From: Asanoa ishikariensis
Lineage (GTDB): Bacteria > Actinomycetota > Actinomycetes > Mycobacteriales > Micromonosporaceae
Direction of reading: 5' to 3'
NCBI RefSeq assembly: GCF_900107455.1
Contig: NZ_FNQB01000003.1
Location: forward strand, 930,001-994,000
DNA: 64,000 bases
Below the pieces are notes generated by a model. That model searched no databases and was not told the DNA's origin. It saw nothing but the letters and a program-made list of their open reading frames with translations. Positions 24,461 to 33,323 of the stretch are shown here, in pieces (position 1 is the stretch's first letter; each line of letters starts with the position of its first letter). The translations under genes and the position numbers were made by a program.

Positions 24461-25312
24461 TCAGCCCTTCACTCCGGAAAGCGAGATGCCGGCGACGAAA
24501 TAGCGTTGCGCGCACAGGTAGACCAGCACGACGGGCAGCAGGGAGACCACGGACGCGGCCATCATCAGCGGCCAGTTCGGCTGCTCGTACGCCGAGGACG
24601 TGACGTTGAAGTAGGCCAGGCCGAGCTCGACGGTCCGCATGCTCTCGTCGCGTCCGATCAGCAGCGGCCACAGCAGGTCGTTCCAGGTGCCCATGAAGGC
24701 GAACACGGCCACCGTGGCCAGGGCCGGCTTCACCAGCGGCAGGAAGATCCGGAAGAACACGGTGAACTCGCCGGCACCGTCGATCCGGGCGGCGTCCTGG
24801 TAGTCGCGCGGGATCGTCAGGAACGCCTGCCGCAGCAGGAAGATGGCGAACGCGCTGGAGATGCCCGGCACGATCAGGCCCTGGTACGTGTTGACCCAGC
24901 CCAGTTTGAAGACGATCAGGAACAGCGGGATCATCGTGACCTGGAACGGGATCATCATCGTGGCCAGGAACAGCACGAAGATGGACTTCGAGCCGGCGAA
25001 GCTGAGCCGGGCGAACCCGTACGCGGCCGCGGCGCAGAACGCCACCTGCCCGACCACCGTCAACGTGGTGACCACGACGCTGTTGAGCACGTACGTGCCG
25101 AACGGCGCGAGGGTGAACAGGTTGACGTAGTTGCCGAAGTCGAACGTGTCCGGGATCAGGTCGGGCGGGTACGAGAACGTCGTGCCGGACGGCTTGAGCG
25201 ACGTCGTGATCATCCACAGGAACGGCACCAGCATGAAGGCGCCGACGAGCGACAGGATCACGTAGGTCGGCAGGGCGCGCAGCACGCCGAGCAGGGTCTT
25301 GCGTCGGGACAT
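24461..25312 (-). CDS. carbohydrate ABC transporter permease (MalG-like)
   Basis: A 283-residue inner-membrane protein with six predicted helices. The EAA loop DAARIDGAGEFTVFFRIFLPL (partly quoted) is at about 195-215, where the ATPase docks. The start is the ATG at 25312, 14 bases after the partner permease's stop; the long upstream frame is a shadow. No ATPase gene is present in the operon, so a shared MsiK-type ATPase encoded elsewhere must power it, as is usual for actinobacterial CUT1 importers. Confidence 0.93.
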   Translation of the reverse strand: MSRRKTLLGVLRALPTYVILSLVGAFMLVPFLWMITTSLKPSGTTFSYPPDLIPDTFDFGNYVNLFTLAPFGTYVLNSVVVTTLTVVGQVAFCAAAAYGFARLSFAGSKSIFVLFLATMMIPFQVTMIPLFLIVFKLGWVNTYQGLIVPGISSAFAIFLLRQAFLTIPRDYQDAARIDGAGEFTVFFRIFLPLVKPALATVAVFAFMGTWNDLLWPLLIGRDESMRTVELGLAYFNVTSSAYEQPNWPLMMAASVVSLLPVVLVYLCAQRYFVAGISLSGVKG

Positions 25313-25326
25313 CGGGTTCTCCGTCG

Positions 25327-26277
25327 TCAGATCAGGTTCGACTCGCCGCGCCGGCGGATGAACCACAGCTGCAGCAGGGTCACTACGAAGATCACCGCGA
25401 ACAGCACCCAGGCCTGCGCGGAGGCGTAGCCCATCGAGAACTCCTCGAAGGCCCGCTGGTAGATGTGGTAGACCGCGACGTCGGTGGCGCCGAGCGGGCC
25501 GCCCTCGGTGATCACGTACATCGGGGTGAAGACCTGGAATCCGCCGATCACGCCGGTGATGACCAGGAAGATCGTCGTGGGTGCCAGCAGGGGCAACGTC
25601 ACGTTCCAGAACTGCCGCCACTTGCCGGCGCCGTCGATCGAGGCGGCCTCCAGCAGCTCGGGCGGCACGGCCTGCAGGCCGGCGAGCCAGATCACCATGC
25701 TGAACCCGGCCGTCTTCCACGTGTTGATCAGGACGATCGCGAACATGGCGGTGTGCGGGTCGTCCAGCCAGTTCTGCTGCGGCAGGTGCAGCAGCCGGAA
25801 CAGGTAGTTCACCAGGCCGGCGTCCGGGGACAGCAGCGTGATCCAGATGACCGAGACGGCGACCCACGAGGTGATCACCGGCATGAAGAACACCGCGCGG
25901 AACACGTTGACGCCGCGCAGCTTCTGGTTGACCACGACCGCGAGGGCCAGGCTGACCGCCATCCCGATCGGCACGGACAGCACCGTGTAGTACGCGGTGT
26001 TGTACATCGCGTGCCAGAACGGGTCGTCGCTGAACAGCGAGATGTAGTTGTCGAGCCCGACGAAGGGCGCGTCGAGGAAGCTCGGCGACGTCCACTCGTG
26101 GAAGGAGAGGTAGAGGCTGAACAGGATCGGCACCAGTGCGAACAGCACCAGGTGGGCGGTGGCCGGCAGGATGAACAGGTAGCCGACCCGCTCGTTGCGC
26201 CGGCGCCGGCGGCGCCGGGCCGGACGCTGCCCCGAAGGGGCGTCCAACCCGGCACCGACTCGGGCGGCGGTGGTCAC
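25327..26277 (-). CDS. carbohydrate ABC transporter permease (MalF-like)
   Basis: A 316-residue permease with a basic cytoplasmic N-terminus (ARRRRRRRNERVG), six transmembrane segments and the EAA loop EAASIDGAGKWRQFWNVTLP at about 215-235. The GTG start at 26277 overlaps the binding-protein stop (GTGA, 26274-26277). It pairs with the permease at 24461-25312 to form the CUT1-type oligosaccharide channel of this locus. Confidence 0.93.
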   Translation of the reverse strand: MTTAARVGAGLDAPSGQRPARRRRRRRNERVGYLFILPATAHLVLFALVPILFSLYLSFHEWTSPSFLDAPFVGLDNYISLFSDDPFWHAMYNTAYYTVLSVPIGMAVSLALAVVVNQKLRGVNVFRAVFFMPVITSWVAVSVIWITLLSPDAGLVNYLFRLLHLPQQNWLDDPHTAMFAIVLINTWKTAGFSMVIWLAGLQAVPPELLEAASIDGAGKWRQFWNVTLPLLAPTTIFLVITGVIGGFQVFTPMYVITEGGPLGATDVAVYHIYQRAFEEFSMGYASAQAWVLFAVIFVVTLLQLWFIRRRGESNLI

Positions 26278-27677
26278 TTGGCCAGTTCCCGGTTGATCGC
26301 GGTGATGGTCTCGCCGATCGTGCCGGCGACGGGTGCACCGCGGAGGATCTTCTCCATCATCCCGTCCAGGGCCTTCTCGATCGTCGGGTAGACGCCGATC
26401 TTCGAGCCGTACGGCGGTCGGCCGGCGGTCGTGGCGTCGACGAAGACCTTGTCGAGGCTGGCGAACTTGGCGTCGACGCTCGTCAACGACCCGGTGGCGG
26501 CCTCCGAGTTGGCCGAGATCGCGATGCCGGTGATCGCCTTGGTGTCCTGGTAGCCGCGGTTCGTGGCCGCCTCGATGAACTGTGCGGCGGCCTTGTACTT
26601 CTCCTTCGGCAGGTCGTGCCGGAGCACGAAGCTCGACTCGTAGAGGGCGGTGGCCTCGGTCGCCCGCTTGGGCTGCGGCACCACGCCGACCTTGTCGGCC
26701 GAGTAGCCCTTGGCGCCGGTCAGGCCGACCAGTGCCCAGTGGCCGCTGTCGTACATCGCGAACTTGCCGTCGAGGAACAGCGCGTTGGCGTCCGAGGCGT
26801 TGGTCATCTTCTCCAGAGTGGACGGTGAGGGTGCCACCTTGTGCTTGAGGACGAGGTCGGCGTACCACTGGATCGCCTCGACGGCGGGCGCCGCGTCCAG
26901 GAAGCCGCTCGCGGTCTTGTGGTCCGGCGAGACGACGTCGCCACCGTTCTGCCAGATCCGGTAGACCCACTGGTACGCGTACTGGCTGAGGCGGTAGCCC
27001 CACTGCACGACGTTGGCCTCGTCGAAGGCCGGGTCGAGCCGGTTGCGGCCGTTCTTGTCGAGGGTGAGCTTCTGCGCGGCGGCGAGCTGGTCGTCCCAGG
27101 TCCACCCGCGCTGCGGCGGTGTGATGCCGGCCTTGGTGAACAGCGTGGGGTTGTAGTAGACGACCATGGGGGTGAAGTCGTTGGGCAGGCCGTAGATGCC
27201 GCCGTCCTCGCCCTTGTGGATCTCGAGCACCTGCGGGAAGAACCGGTCGGTGGTCAGCGCCGGCAGCGCCTCGGTGACCTTGCGCATGTCGAGCAGCAGC
27301 TTGCGCGAGATCAGCGGCGCCAGGCTGGACGCGTCCTGGGACCACAGGTCGGGGGCGCTGCCGGAGGCCAGGTCGACGATGATCTGCGTGTCGAAGTTCG
27401 GTGGCGCCTGGATCGGGTCAATCTTGATCTTGGGATTCGCGGTCTGAAAATCGGCGAGGAACTTCTGGTACGCCTTGTCGAGCTCGGAGCCCTTCTCCTC
27501 GGGCGGTACCTGGAAGCCCACCACCTTCAGCGTGACCTCGCCGTCGGCCGTGACCTCGTCGTCACCGGAGCCGCAGGCGGCCAGCAACGGGCTGGCGGCG
27601 GCCACGGCGGTGGCGCCGAGTCCCCAGCGCAACAGCACTCGGCGGTTCACCGAGCTGCGCACGTCGTTGTCGTTCAT
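26274..27677 (-). CDS. extracellular sugar-binding lipoprotein of an ABC importer
   Basis: A 467-residue substrate-binding protein. Twin Arg (NRRVLLR, residues 11-17) and the lipobox LLAAC with Cys35 indicate Tat export and lipid anchoring. The mature part has the two-lobed family-1 layout (DLWSQDASSLAPLI near 125, YGLPNDFTPMVVYYNPTLF near 175, FLDGKFAMYDSGHW near 310). AGGAGCGAG precedes the ATG. It is the first gene of the leftward operon, and LacI-type operator candidates lie just upstream. Ligand not predictable beyond an oligosaccharide. Confidence 0.93.
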   Translation of the reverse strand: MNDNDVRSSVNRRVLLRWGLGATAVAAASPLLAACGSGDDEVTADGEVTLKVVGFQVPPEEKGSELDKAYQKFLADFQTANPKIKIDPIQAPPNFDTQIIVDLASGSAPDLWSQDASSLAPLISRKLLLDMRKVTEALPALTTDRFFPQVLEIHKGEDGGIYGLPNDFTPMVVYYNPTLFTKAGITPPQRGWTWDDQLAAAQKLTLDKNGRNRLDPAFDEANVVQWGYRLSQYAYQWVYRIWQNGGDVVSPDHKTASGFLDAAPAVEAIQWYADLVLKHKVAPSPSTLEKMTNASDANALFLDGKFAMYDSGHWALVGLTGAKGYSADKVGVVPQPKRATEATALYESSFVLRHDLPKEKYKAAAQFIEAATNRGYQDTKAITGIAISANSEAATGSLTSVDAKFASLDKVFVDATTAGRPPYGSKIGVYPTIEKALDGMMEKILRGAPVAGTIGETITAINRELAK

Positions 27678-27805
27678 CTCGCTCCTGCCGGGGGGATGTG
27701 GGGGGCGCGACGAGGGCCGACACCTCGCCGGTCGCCAGAAGCGTTCCGTCGGAAACTGGCTGGGAACGTAACCACCGCAGGGAAACGCCGTCAATGGTTG
27801 AGCTG

Positions 27806-27823
27806 TGGGAAACCAGTTTCTCA
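27806..27823. promoter_or_regulatory. LacI-family operator candidate
   Basis: TGGGAAACCAGTTTCTCA is a near-palindrome centred on GAAAC-CA-GTTTC, the usual shape of actinobacterial LacI sites. GAAACTGG at 27752-27759 and CGGTTTCTCGCA at 27905-27916 repeat its halves on either side. All lie between the binding-protein and LacI start codons. Confidence 0.6.
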
Positions 27824-27935
27824 ACATGAACCGATCTGGGCCTCTAGCTTTCCCCGCTCAGCGGCTCTACGTTCGATAGCCATCCGGCACCGAGCGTGCG
27901 CAATCGGTTTCTCGCACTGGCCTGAAGGGGTGGTA

Positions 27936-28982
27936 GTGGCGACAACGATCCGTGACATCGCCCGCGCCGCCGGCGTCTCGGTGGCCACCGCCTCCAAGGG
28001 GCTCAACGGCAAGGGACGGATGCGCCCGGAGACCCGGCAACGCATCCTGGACACCGCTCGGGACCTCGACTTCCGGCCCAACCGCAACGCGAGCTCGCTG
28101 ACCACCGGACGCACGTACACGGTCGGCCTGCTGACCCGCGACGGCTACGGCCGATTCACGCCGCCCCTGCTCGGTGGCGTCGAGGACTCGCTGTCGGTCG
28201 ACACCGCGAGCCTGCTGCTCTGCGACGCGCGCCGCGACGCCGTGCGCGAACGGCACTACCTCGACGTGCTGGCGGCCCGCCGCGTGGACGGGCTGATCGT
28301 CACCGGCCGGGCCACCGACCCGGCCCCGCCGCTGCCGCGCAGCCTGCCGTTCCCGGTGCTGTACGCGTACACCACCTCCAGCAACCCCGACGACAGCAGC
28401 ATCACCGTCGACGACGAGCACGGCGGCTGGCTGGCGGCCCGGCAACTGCTGCGCCAGGGCTGCCGGCGGATCGCCCACATCACCGGCCCCGTCTCGGTGC
28501 TCGCCGTCCGGGATCGCGTCGTCGGCGCCCGGCGGGCCCTGGCCGAAGCCGGCCTGGAACTGCCCGACGACCTGATCACCTACGGCCCGTTCGCCGAGCG
28601 GACCGGCTTCCACGCCGCGCAGAAGCTGATGGCGAACGAACAGGTCGACGGCATCTTCTGCGGCAGCGACCAGATCGGCCGCGGCGTCGCCGACGCCCTC
28701 GGCGGGATCGGTGTGCGGATCCCGGACGACGTGGCCCTGGTGGGCTTCGACAACTGGACCCTGATCGCCAACGCCACCCGGCCGGGGCTGTCCTCGGTCG
28801 ACATGAACCTCTACCGGCTGGGCCGGCTGGCCGCCGAGAGCCTGCTGCGCGCCATCGACGGCACCCCCGAGCCGGGCGTCCGCCGGCTGCCGTGCTCGCT
28901 GGCGATCCGCGCCTCCTGTCCCGCCCCGATCACCGACACCACCGAGTGGCTGGACGACAGCCCGCTAGTCCCCGACGCCTAG
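27936..28982 (+). CDS. LacI family transcriptional regulator
   Basis: A 348-residue protein. The DNA-binding domain is at residues about 3-55 (TIRDIARAAGVSVATASKGLNG, partly quoted; Lys replaces the usual Arg/Val next to the hinge). A periplasmic-binding-like effector domain follows (about 65-335; CGSDQIGRGVADALGG, VALVGFDNW). AAGGGG lies 5 bases before the GTG at 27936. It is divergent from the importer operon and 70 bp upstream of the GH127 gene. It most likely represses both operons until an imported sugar binds. Confidence 0.93.
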   Translation: MATTIRDIARAAGVSVATASKGLNGKGRMRPETRQRILDTARDLDFRPNRNASSLTTGRTYTVGLLTRDGYGRFTPPLLGGVEDSLSVDTASLLLCDARRDAVRERHYLDVLAARRVDGLIVTGRATDPAPPLPRSLPFPVLYAYTTSSNPDDSSITVDDEHGGWLAARQLLRQGCRRIAHITGPVSVLAVRDRVVGARRALAEAGLELPDDLITYGPFAERTGFHAAQKLMANEQVDGIFCGSDQIGRGVADALGGIGVRIPDDVALVGFDNWTLIANATRPGLSSVDMNLYRLGRLAAESLLRAIDGTPEPGVRRLPCSLAIRASCPAPITDTTEWLDDSPLVPDA

Positions 28983-29052
28983 ACCCGCCTTCTGTCACAT
29001 CACGCCGGCCCGCACGGGGCTCGGCGGCACCTCACCGCGCTTGGAGTTCCGC

Positions 29053-30924
29053 ATGTCTGAAAACCGCCATGGACCCGTCGTCGACACGTCGGCCAGCCGG
29101 CACGCGCGGCTCCGGCCCGTCGCGCCGCAGGACGTGCGGGTGACGGACGACTTCTGGGCGCCTCGGCTGCGCCGCAACCGGGACGTCACCATCCCGGCGC
29201 AGCACGCGCAGTGCGAGACGACCGGCGCGCTGCGCAACTTCGCCCGCGCCGCCGGCAGCGTCGGCGGCGACTTCAGCGGTCGGTACTACTCGGACTCCGA
29301 CGTGTACAAGTGGATCGAGGCCGCGTCGTGGAGCCTGGCCACCGACCCGTCAGCGGAGCTCGGCGACCGGCTCGACGCGGTCATCAAGCTGGTGGCCGGC
29401 GCGCAGGACACCGACGGCTACCTCAACACCTACTTCTCGGTCGACCGAGAAGGCGAACGCTGGACCGACCTCGTGGTGCGGCACGAGATGTACTGCATCG
29501 GGCACCTCGTGGCCGCGGCCGTGGCACACGTGCGGGCCACCGGCGAGACCGCGCTGCTCGACGTCGCCCTGCGGGCCTGCACGCACATCGCCGAGCGGTT
29601 CGCACCCGGCGAGGTGCCCGGCACCTGCGGCCACCCCGGCCTGGAGATGGCCCTGGTCGAGCTCTACCGGACGACGGGCGACGAGCGCTGGCTCACGCTG
29701 GCCACCTGGCAGCTCGACTCCCGCGGCGCCGGTGTGCTGGACGGCAGCGAGTACCTGATCGACCACGAGCCGGTCCGGAACCAGTCGCGGGTAACGGGGC
29801 ACGCCGTCCGGGCGCTCTACCTGTACGCCGGGATGGCCGACGTGGTCCTGGAGACCGGCGACGCGGAGCTCCGAGCCGCCCTGGAACGGCTCTGGGCCGA
29901 CCTGTCCGGCGGCAAGACCGCGGTCACCGGCGGGGTGGGTGCGCGCTGGGACGGTGAGGCATTCGGCGACGCGTACGAGCTTCCGGACCGCGCCTACAAC
30001 GAGACCTGCGCGGCGATCGCCCACATCTTCCTGGCCTGGCGCCTGCTGCTGCTCACCGGCGAGCCCCAGTACCGCGACGTCGTCGAGACCGCGCTGCACA
30101 ACGGGGTGCTGCCCGGCCTCTCGCAGTCGGGCACGGAGTTCTTCTACCAGAACCCGCTCGCCGACGCCGGCCGGCACCGCCGGGAGCCGTGGTTCAGCTG
30201 CGCCTGCTGCCCGCCCAACATCGCCCGTCTGCTCGCGTCGCTGCCGGGCTACCTCTACACCACCAGCGACGAGGGGCTGTGGGTCCAGCTCTACATCGGC
30301 AACCAGGCCGACCTGCGGCTGGCGGACGGGACGACGGTGCGGGTCGAGCTGACCACCGGGCTGCCCTGGCGGGGTGCCGTCGGACTGACCGTGTCGCCGG
30401 CCGCGCCCACCGAGTTCACGCTGTTCCTCCCCGTGCCTGGCTGGGCCGGCGACGACGTGACGGTGACCGTCAACGGTTCCGCCGTGCCGGTGACCGCCGG
30501 ATCGCGGCAGGTCGCGCTGCGGCGCACCTGGTCGGCCGGCGACACCGTGGAGCTGACCTTCGGCACCGAGGTCCGGGCGCTCGTGGCGCACCCTCGGGTG
30601 GCGGCCACCCACCACCGGGTCGCGCTGGCCCGTGGGCCACTGGTCTACTGCGTCGAGCAGGCCGACCACGACGCCCCGGTCGCGGCCATCCGCCTGCGTG
30701 GCACCGAGGAATGGGCCGCCGAGCACCAGCCGGACCTGCTCGGCGGGGTCACCACGCTGACCACCGCCGGGACGGCCGTGGCGGTCGACGACGGGCCGCT
30801 GTACCGGCCCTACTCGGCCGTGGCGGACGAGGCCCAGGTGTCGGTAACAGCCGTCCCGTACTACGCGTGGGCCAACCGGGAGCCCGGTGAGATGCGGGTG
30901 TTCATCCCCTTGGCTTCTCGATGA
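29053..30924 (+). CDS. GH127 beta-L-arabinofuranosidase-like enzyme (DUF1680)
   Basis: A 623-residue GH127 protein: (alpha/alpha)6 barrel (about 20-400) then two beta-sandwich domains. The zinc/thiolate centre of the family is complete: Glu317 and Cys319 in YNETCA, and Cys385/Cys386 in CACCPPN. Of these, Cys385 corresponds to the nucleophilic cysteine of characterised HypBA1; Glu302 in GEAFG is the probable acid/base. GGAG lies 6 bases before ATG 29053. No signal peptide. Known members remove beta-L-arabinofuranose or related furanosides. The stop overlaps the next start (ATGA). Confidence 0.92.
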   Translation: MSENRHGPVVDTSASRHARLRPVAPQDVRVTDDFWAPRLRRNRDVTIPAQHAQCETTGALRNFARAAGSVGGDFSGRYYSDSDVYKWIEAASWSLATDPSAELGDRLDAVIKLVAGAQDTDGYLNTYFSVDREGERWTDLVVRHEMYCIGHLVAAAVAHVRATGETALLDVALRACTHIAERFAPGEVPGTCGHPGLEMALVELYRTTGDERWLTLATWQLDSRGAGVLDGSEYLIDHEPVRNQSRVTGHAVRALYLYAGMADVVLETGDAELRAALERLWADLSGGKTAVTGGVGARWDGEAFGDAYELPDRAYNETCAAIAHIFLAWRLLLLTGEPQYRDVVETALHNGVLPGLSQSGTEFFYQNPLADAGRHRREPWFSCACCPPNIARLLASLPGYLYTTSDEGLWVQLYIGNQADLRLADGTTVRVELTTGLPWRGAVGLTVSPAAPTEFTLFLPVPGWAGDDVTVTVNGSAVPVTAGSRQVALRRTWSAGDTVELTFGTEVRALVAHPRVAATHHRVALARGPLVYCVEQADHDAPVAAIRLRGTEEWAAEHQPDLLGGVTTLTTAGTAVAVDDGPLYRPYSAVADEAQVSVTAVPYYAWANREPGEMRVFIPLASR

Positions 30925-33323
30925 GCCGGCCGGTCTGGTACACGTTCGGCAACCACTTTCACTGGGTCGACATGCAGTGGCTGTGGGGGTACGGCGTGCT
31001 CGGCGCGTCCATCCGGGACATGCTGGCGTTCACCGCCGCCACGGGTGCCCGGGGAAACCTGAACTTCGACGGCGTCGGGTACGAGCGGATGGCGGCGGAG
31101 GAACCCGAGGCGCTGGCTTTACTGCGGCAGGCGGTCGCCGACGGCTCCGTGGAGATCGTCGGCGCCAGCTACGGCCAGCCGTACCCGCTTTTCCACCACG
31201 GCGAGTCGGCAGTACGCCAGCTCACCTACGGGATCCGCGCGGTCCAGCGGCTCGTCGGCGTGCGGCCGGTCAGCTTCTGGGAGGAGGAGTTCTCCTTCTA
31301 TCCCCAGTTGCCGCAGCTTCTCGCCGACACCGGCTACCGGTACGCCTCGCTGTTCTTCCAGTGGACCTGGCACACCCCGCACGTGCCCGTCGAGGACGCC
31401 CCGGCCATCTGGTGGGAGGGCCTGGACGGGACCAGGATCCTGAGCACCCCGCGCGGGCCGCTCAACCTGCACCAGTGGCCGGAGGACTTCGCGGCGTTGC
31501 AAGCCCATCCGCTGCTGGCCGACTCACCGGCGCCGGTCATCCAGCAGTGGCTGGAGCTGCTCCCGTCGGCCGACTGGATGTGCCGGTCCGAGCTGCTGGT
31601 CGACGGGATGAAGGAGCTGCTGTCCACGCCGGGGCTCGACGTCCGGTTCGGCACGCTGTCCGAGGTGCTCGACGCCGTCGGCGAGCACGCGCCCGTACGG
31701 GCGTACACGATGGACGACGTCTTCCACGGGATGAGCCTGGGCAAGAACGGCGACCGTGGGCACCGGCGCAGCCGGGAGACCGAGCAGACGCTGCTGTCCG
31801 CCGAGTCGTTGAGCGTGCTCGCGAGCCGCCTCGGTCGACCGTATCCCCACTGGGACGTCTATCCGGTGTGGGAGCTCGAGGAGGGCTGGCGGGAGCTGCT
31901 GGCCTTCCAACATCACGACAACGACGAGTGCGAAGGGCTGTGCGGCCACGTCGGGTACGCCGGGCTGGAGCGCGGGCACACGTTGGCGCGGGCGGTGCTG
32001 GACCGGACCGTGGCTCACCTCGCCGGGCGGACCTCCGGGCGGACCGTGGTCGTCAACCCGCTCGGCTGGGAGCGGTCGGCGGTAGTCGACGGCCACCGCG
32101 TCACGGTGCCGGCGCTCGGGTGGACGGTGCTGTCCGACGGTCAGGCTGTTGCCCCGGTGACAGCGGTCGAGTCGGCGGACACCGTGACGTTGCGCCGGGG
32201 TGACTTCGCGGTCACCGTCGACCGGCGGCGTGGCGTGCTGACCCGGATCGGCAGCCTTGACTGTGGACCCTCCGGGATCGGCGGGTTGCGCTGTGAGCGC
32301 GACGGCGTCGAGGTCTCGTACACACCCGTTGCGGTCTCCCTCGACGGGGACCGGGTGGTGATCCGGCTGGGCTCGCTCGCGGGCGACGAGATCAAGCTGA
32401 CCGTGGCGCTCGCGCCGGAGGTCGACGCGGTCGACCTGTCCTTCGACTCCGACGCGATCGCTACCCCGGACGGCCGGCACCACGCCAGCCTGATGACGCT
32501 CGTGGAGCCGGACCTGGACGTGCGGACCGTGCTGCACGACACCCCGTACGCGGTCACCCCGATCACCGGTCGCGGCCGCTACCCGCGCAAGTACCCGACC
32601 GGCGACTGGATGACCTCACCGCAGGCGTTCGAGGAGATCGTCGACCCGTTCACGGGGCTACAGCTTGTGGACCTCCTCGACGACGAGGGCAACGGGCTGC
32701 TCTGGCTGCACGACGGCAGCCAGGGCTTCCTGCGGGCGACGACCGGGTTCTGGAACGTGCTGTCCATGCGCGACCCGTGGGACGAGGACCAGTTCTCGGC
32801 GGAGCTGCACGCACGGGTGCGAGTCCTCCCGCACCACGGCCTGGACGCCGCCACGCGTTGGCGGCTGGCACAGGAGTTCACCCGGCCGGTCTTCGTGGCG
32901 CGGCCTGAGCGACCCGGCGGGGACCAGCCGGACTCCTACTCGCTGTTGCGGCTCGACGGGCTGCCGGGCGCCGCGGTCACGGCCGTCTACCGGGAGACGG
33001 GATACGCGGGAACCGGCCTGACCGACCACGCCACGGCGACGCTGGACCGGCCCGTCCTGGTCCGGCTCGTCGAGTTCGCTGGCGTCGGCGGATCGGCGGA
33101 CCTGGTGGTGGACGGCACGGTCACCGGCGCCTGGCGGGCAAGCACACTCGGTGAGCTCCGCGAGGAGTTGCCGGTGGTCGCCTCGCGGGTCACGGTCGCG
33201 CTTCGGCCCTTCGAGATCACCACCGTCGTGCTGGACCTGGTCGAGGCCGCCAAGCAGTCCCGGGACCTGGACGCCCACCGCGAGGTGTGGGCGACCGTCC
33301 ACCGCACGGAGGAGCCGTCGTGA
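30921..33323 (+). CDS. GH38-like alpha-mannosidase family protein
   Basis: An 800-residue protein. The N-terminal GH38 fold shows HFHWVDMQW (residues 12-20), the zinc-binding His/Asp start of the family. FWEEEFSFYPQLPQLL and FFQWTWHTP come next, then the middle three-helix domain (LLSAESLSVL, QHHDNDECEG) and C-terminal beta domains. No signal peptide. The N-terminal metal motif is HxHWxD rather than HxDxGW, so it is a divergent member and mannose specificity is an inference. Codon 67 (31119-31121) is TTA, which is rare in this genome. Overlaps both neighbours by four bases. Confidence 0.8.
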   Translation: MSRPVWYTFGNHFHWVDMQWLWGYGVLGASIRDMLAFTAATGARGNLNFDGVGYERMAAEEPEALALLRQAVADGSVEIVGASYGQPYPLFHHGESAVRQLTYGIRAVQRLVGVRPVSFWEEEFSFYPQLPQLLADTGYRYASLFFQWTWHTPHVPVEDAPAIWWEGLDGTRILSTPRGPLNLHQWPEDFAALQAHPLLADSPAPVIQQWLELLPSADWMCRSELLVDGMKELLSTPGLDVRFGTLSEVLDAVGEHAPVRAYTMDDVFHGMSLGKNGDRGHRRSRETEQTLLSAESLSVLASRLGRPYPHWDVYPVWELEEGWRELLAFQHHDNDECEGLCGHVGYAGLERGHTLARAVLDRTVAHLAGRTSGRTVVVNPLGWERSAVVDGHRVTVPALGWTVLSDGQAVAPVTAVESADTVTLRRGDFAVTVDRRRGVLTRIGSLDCGPSGIGGLRCERDGVEVSYTPVAVSLDGDRVVIRLGSLAGDEIKLTVALAPEVDAVDLSFDSDAIATPDGRHHASLMTLVEPDLDVRTVLHDTPYAVTPITGRGRYPRKYPTGDWMTSPQAFEEIVDPFTGLQLVDLLDDEGNGLLWLHDGSQGFLRATTGFWNVLSMRDPWDEDQFSAELHARVRVLPHHGLDAATRWRLAQEFTRPVFVARPERPGGDQPDSYSLLRLDGLPGAAVTAVYRETGYAGTGLTDHATATLDRPVLVRLVEFAGVGGSADLVVDGTVTGAWRASTLGELREELPVVASRVTVALRPFEITTVVLDLVEAAKQSRDLDAHREVWATVHRTEEPS

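Noticed and set aside
27678-27935. A small gene in the 258-bp gap between the binding-protein and LacI genes.
   Set aside because: Open frames there are extensions of the neighbours; the stretch holds operator-like palindromes and fits a divergent promoter.
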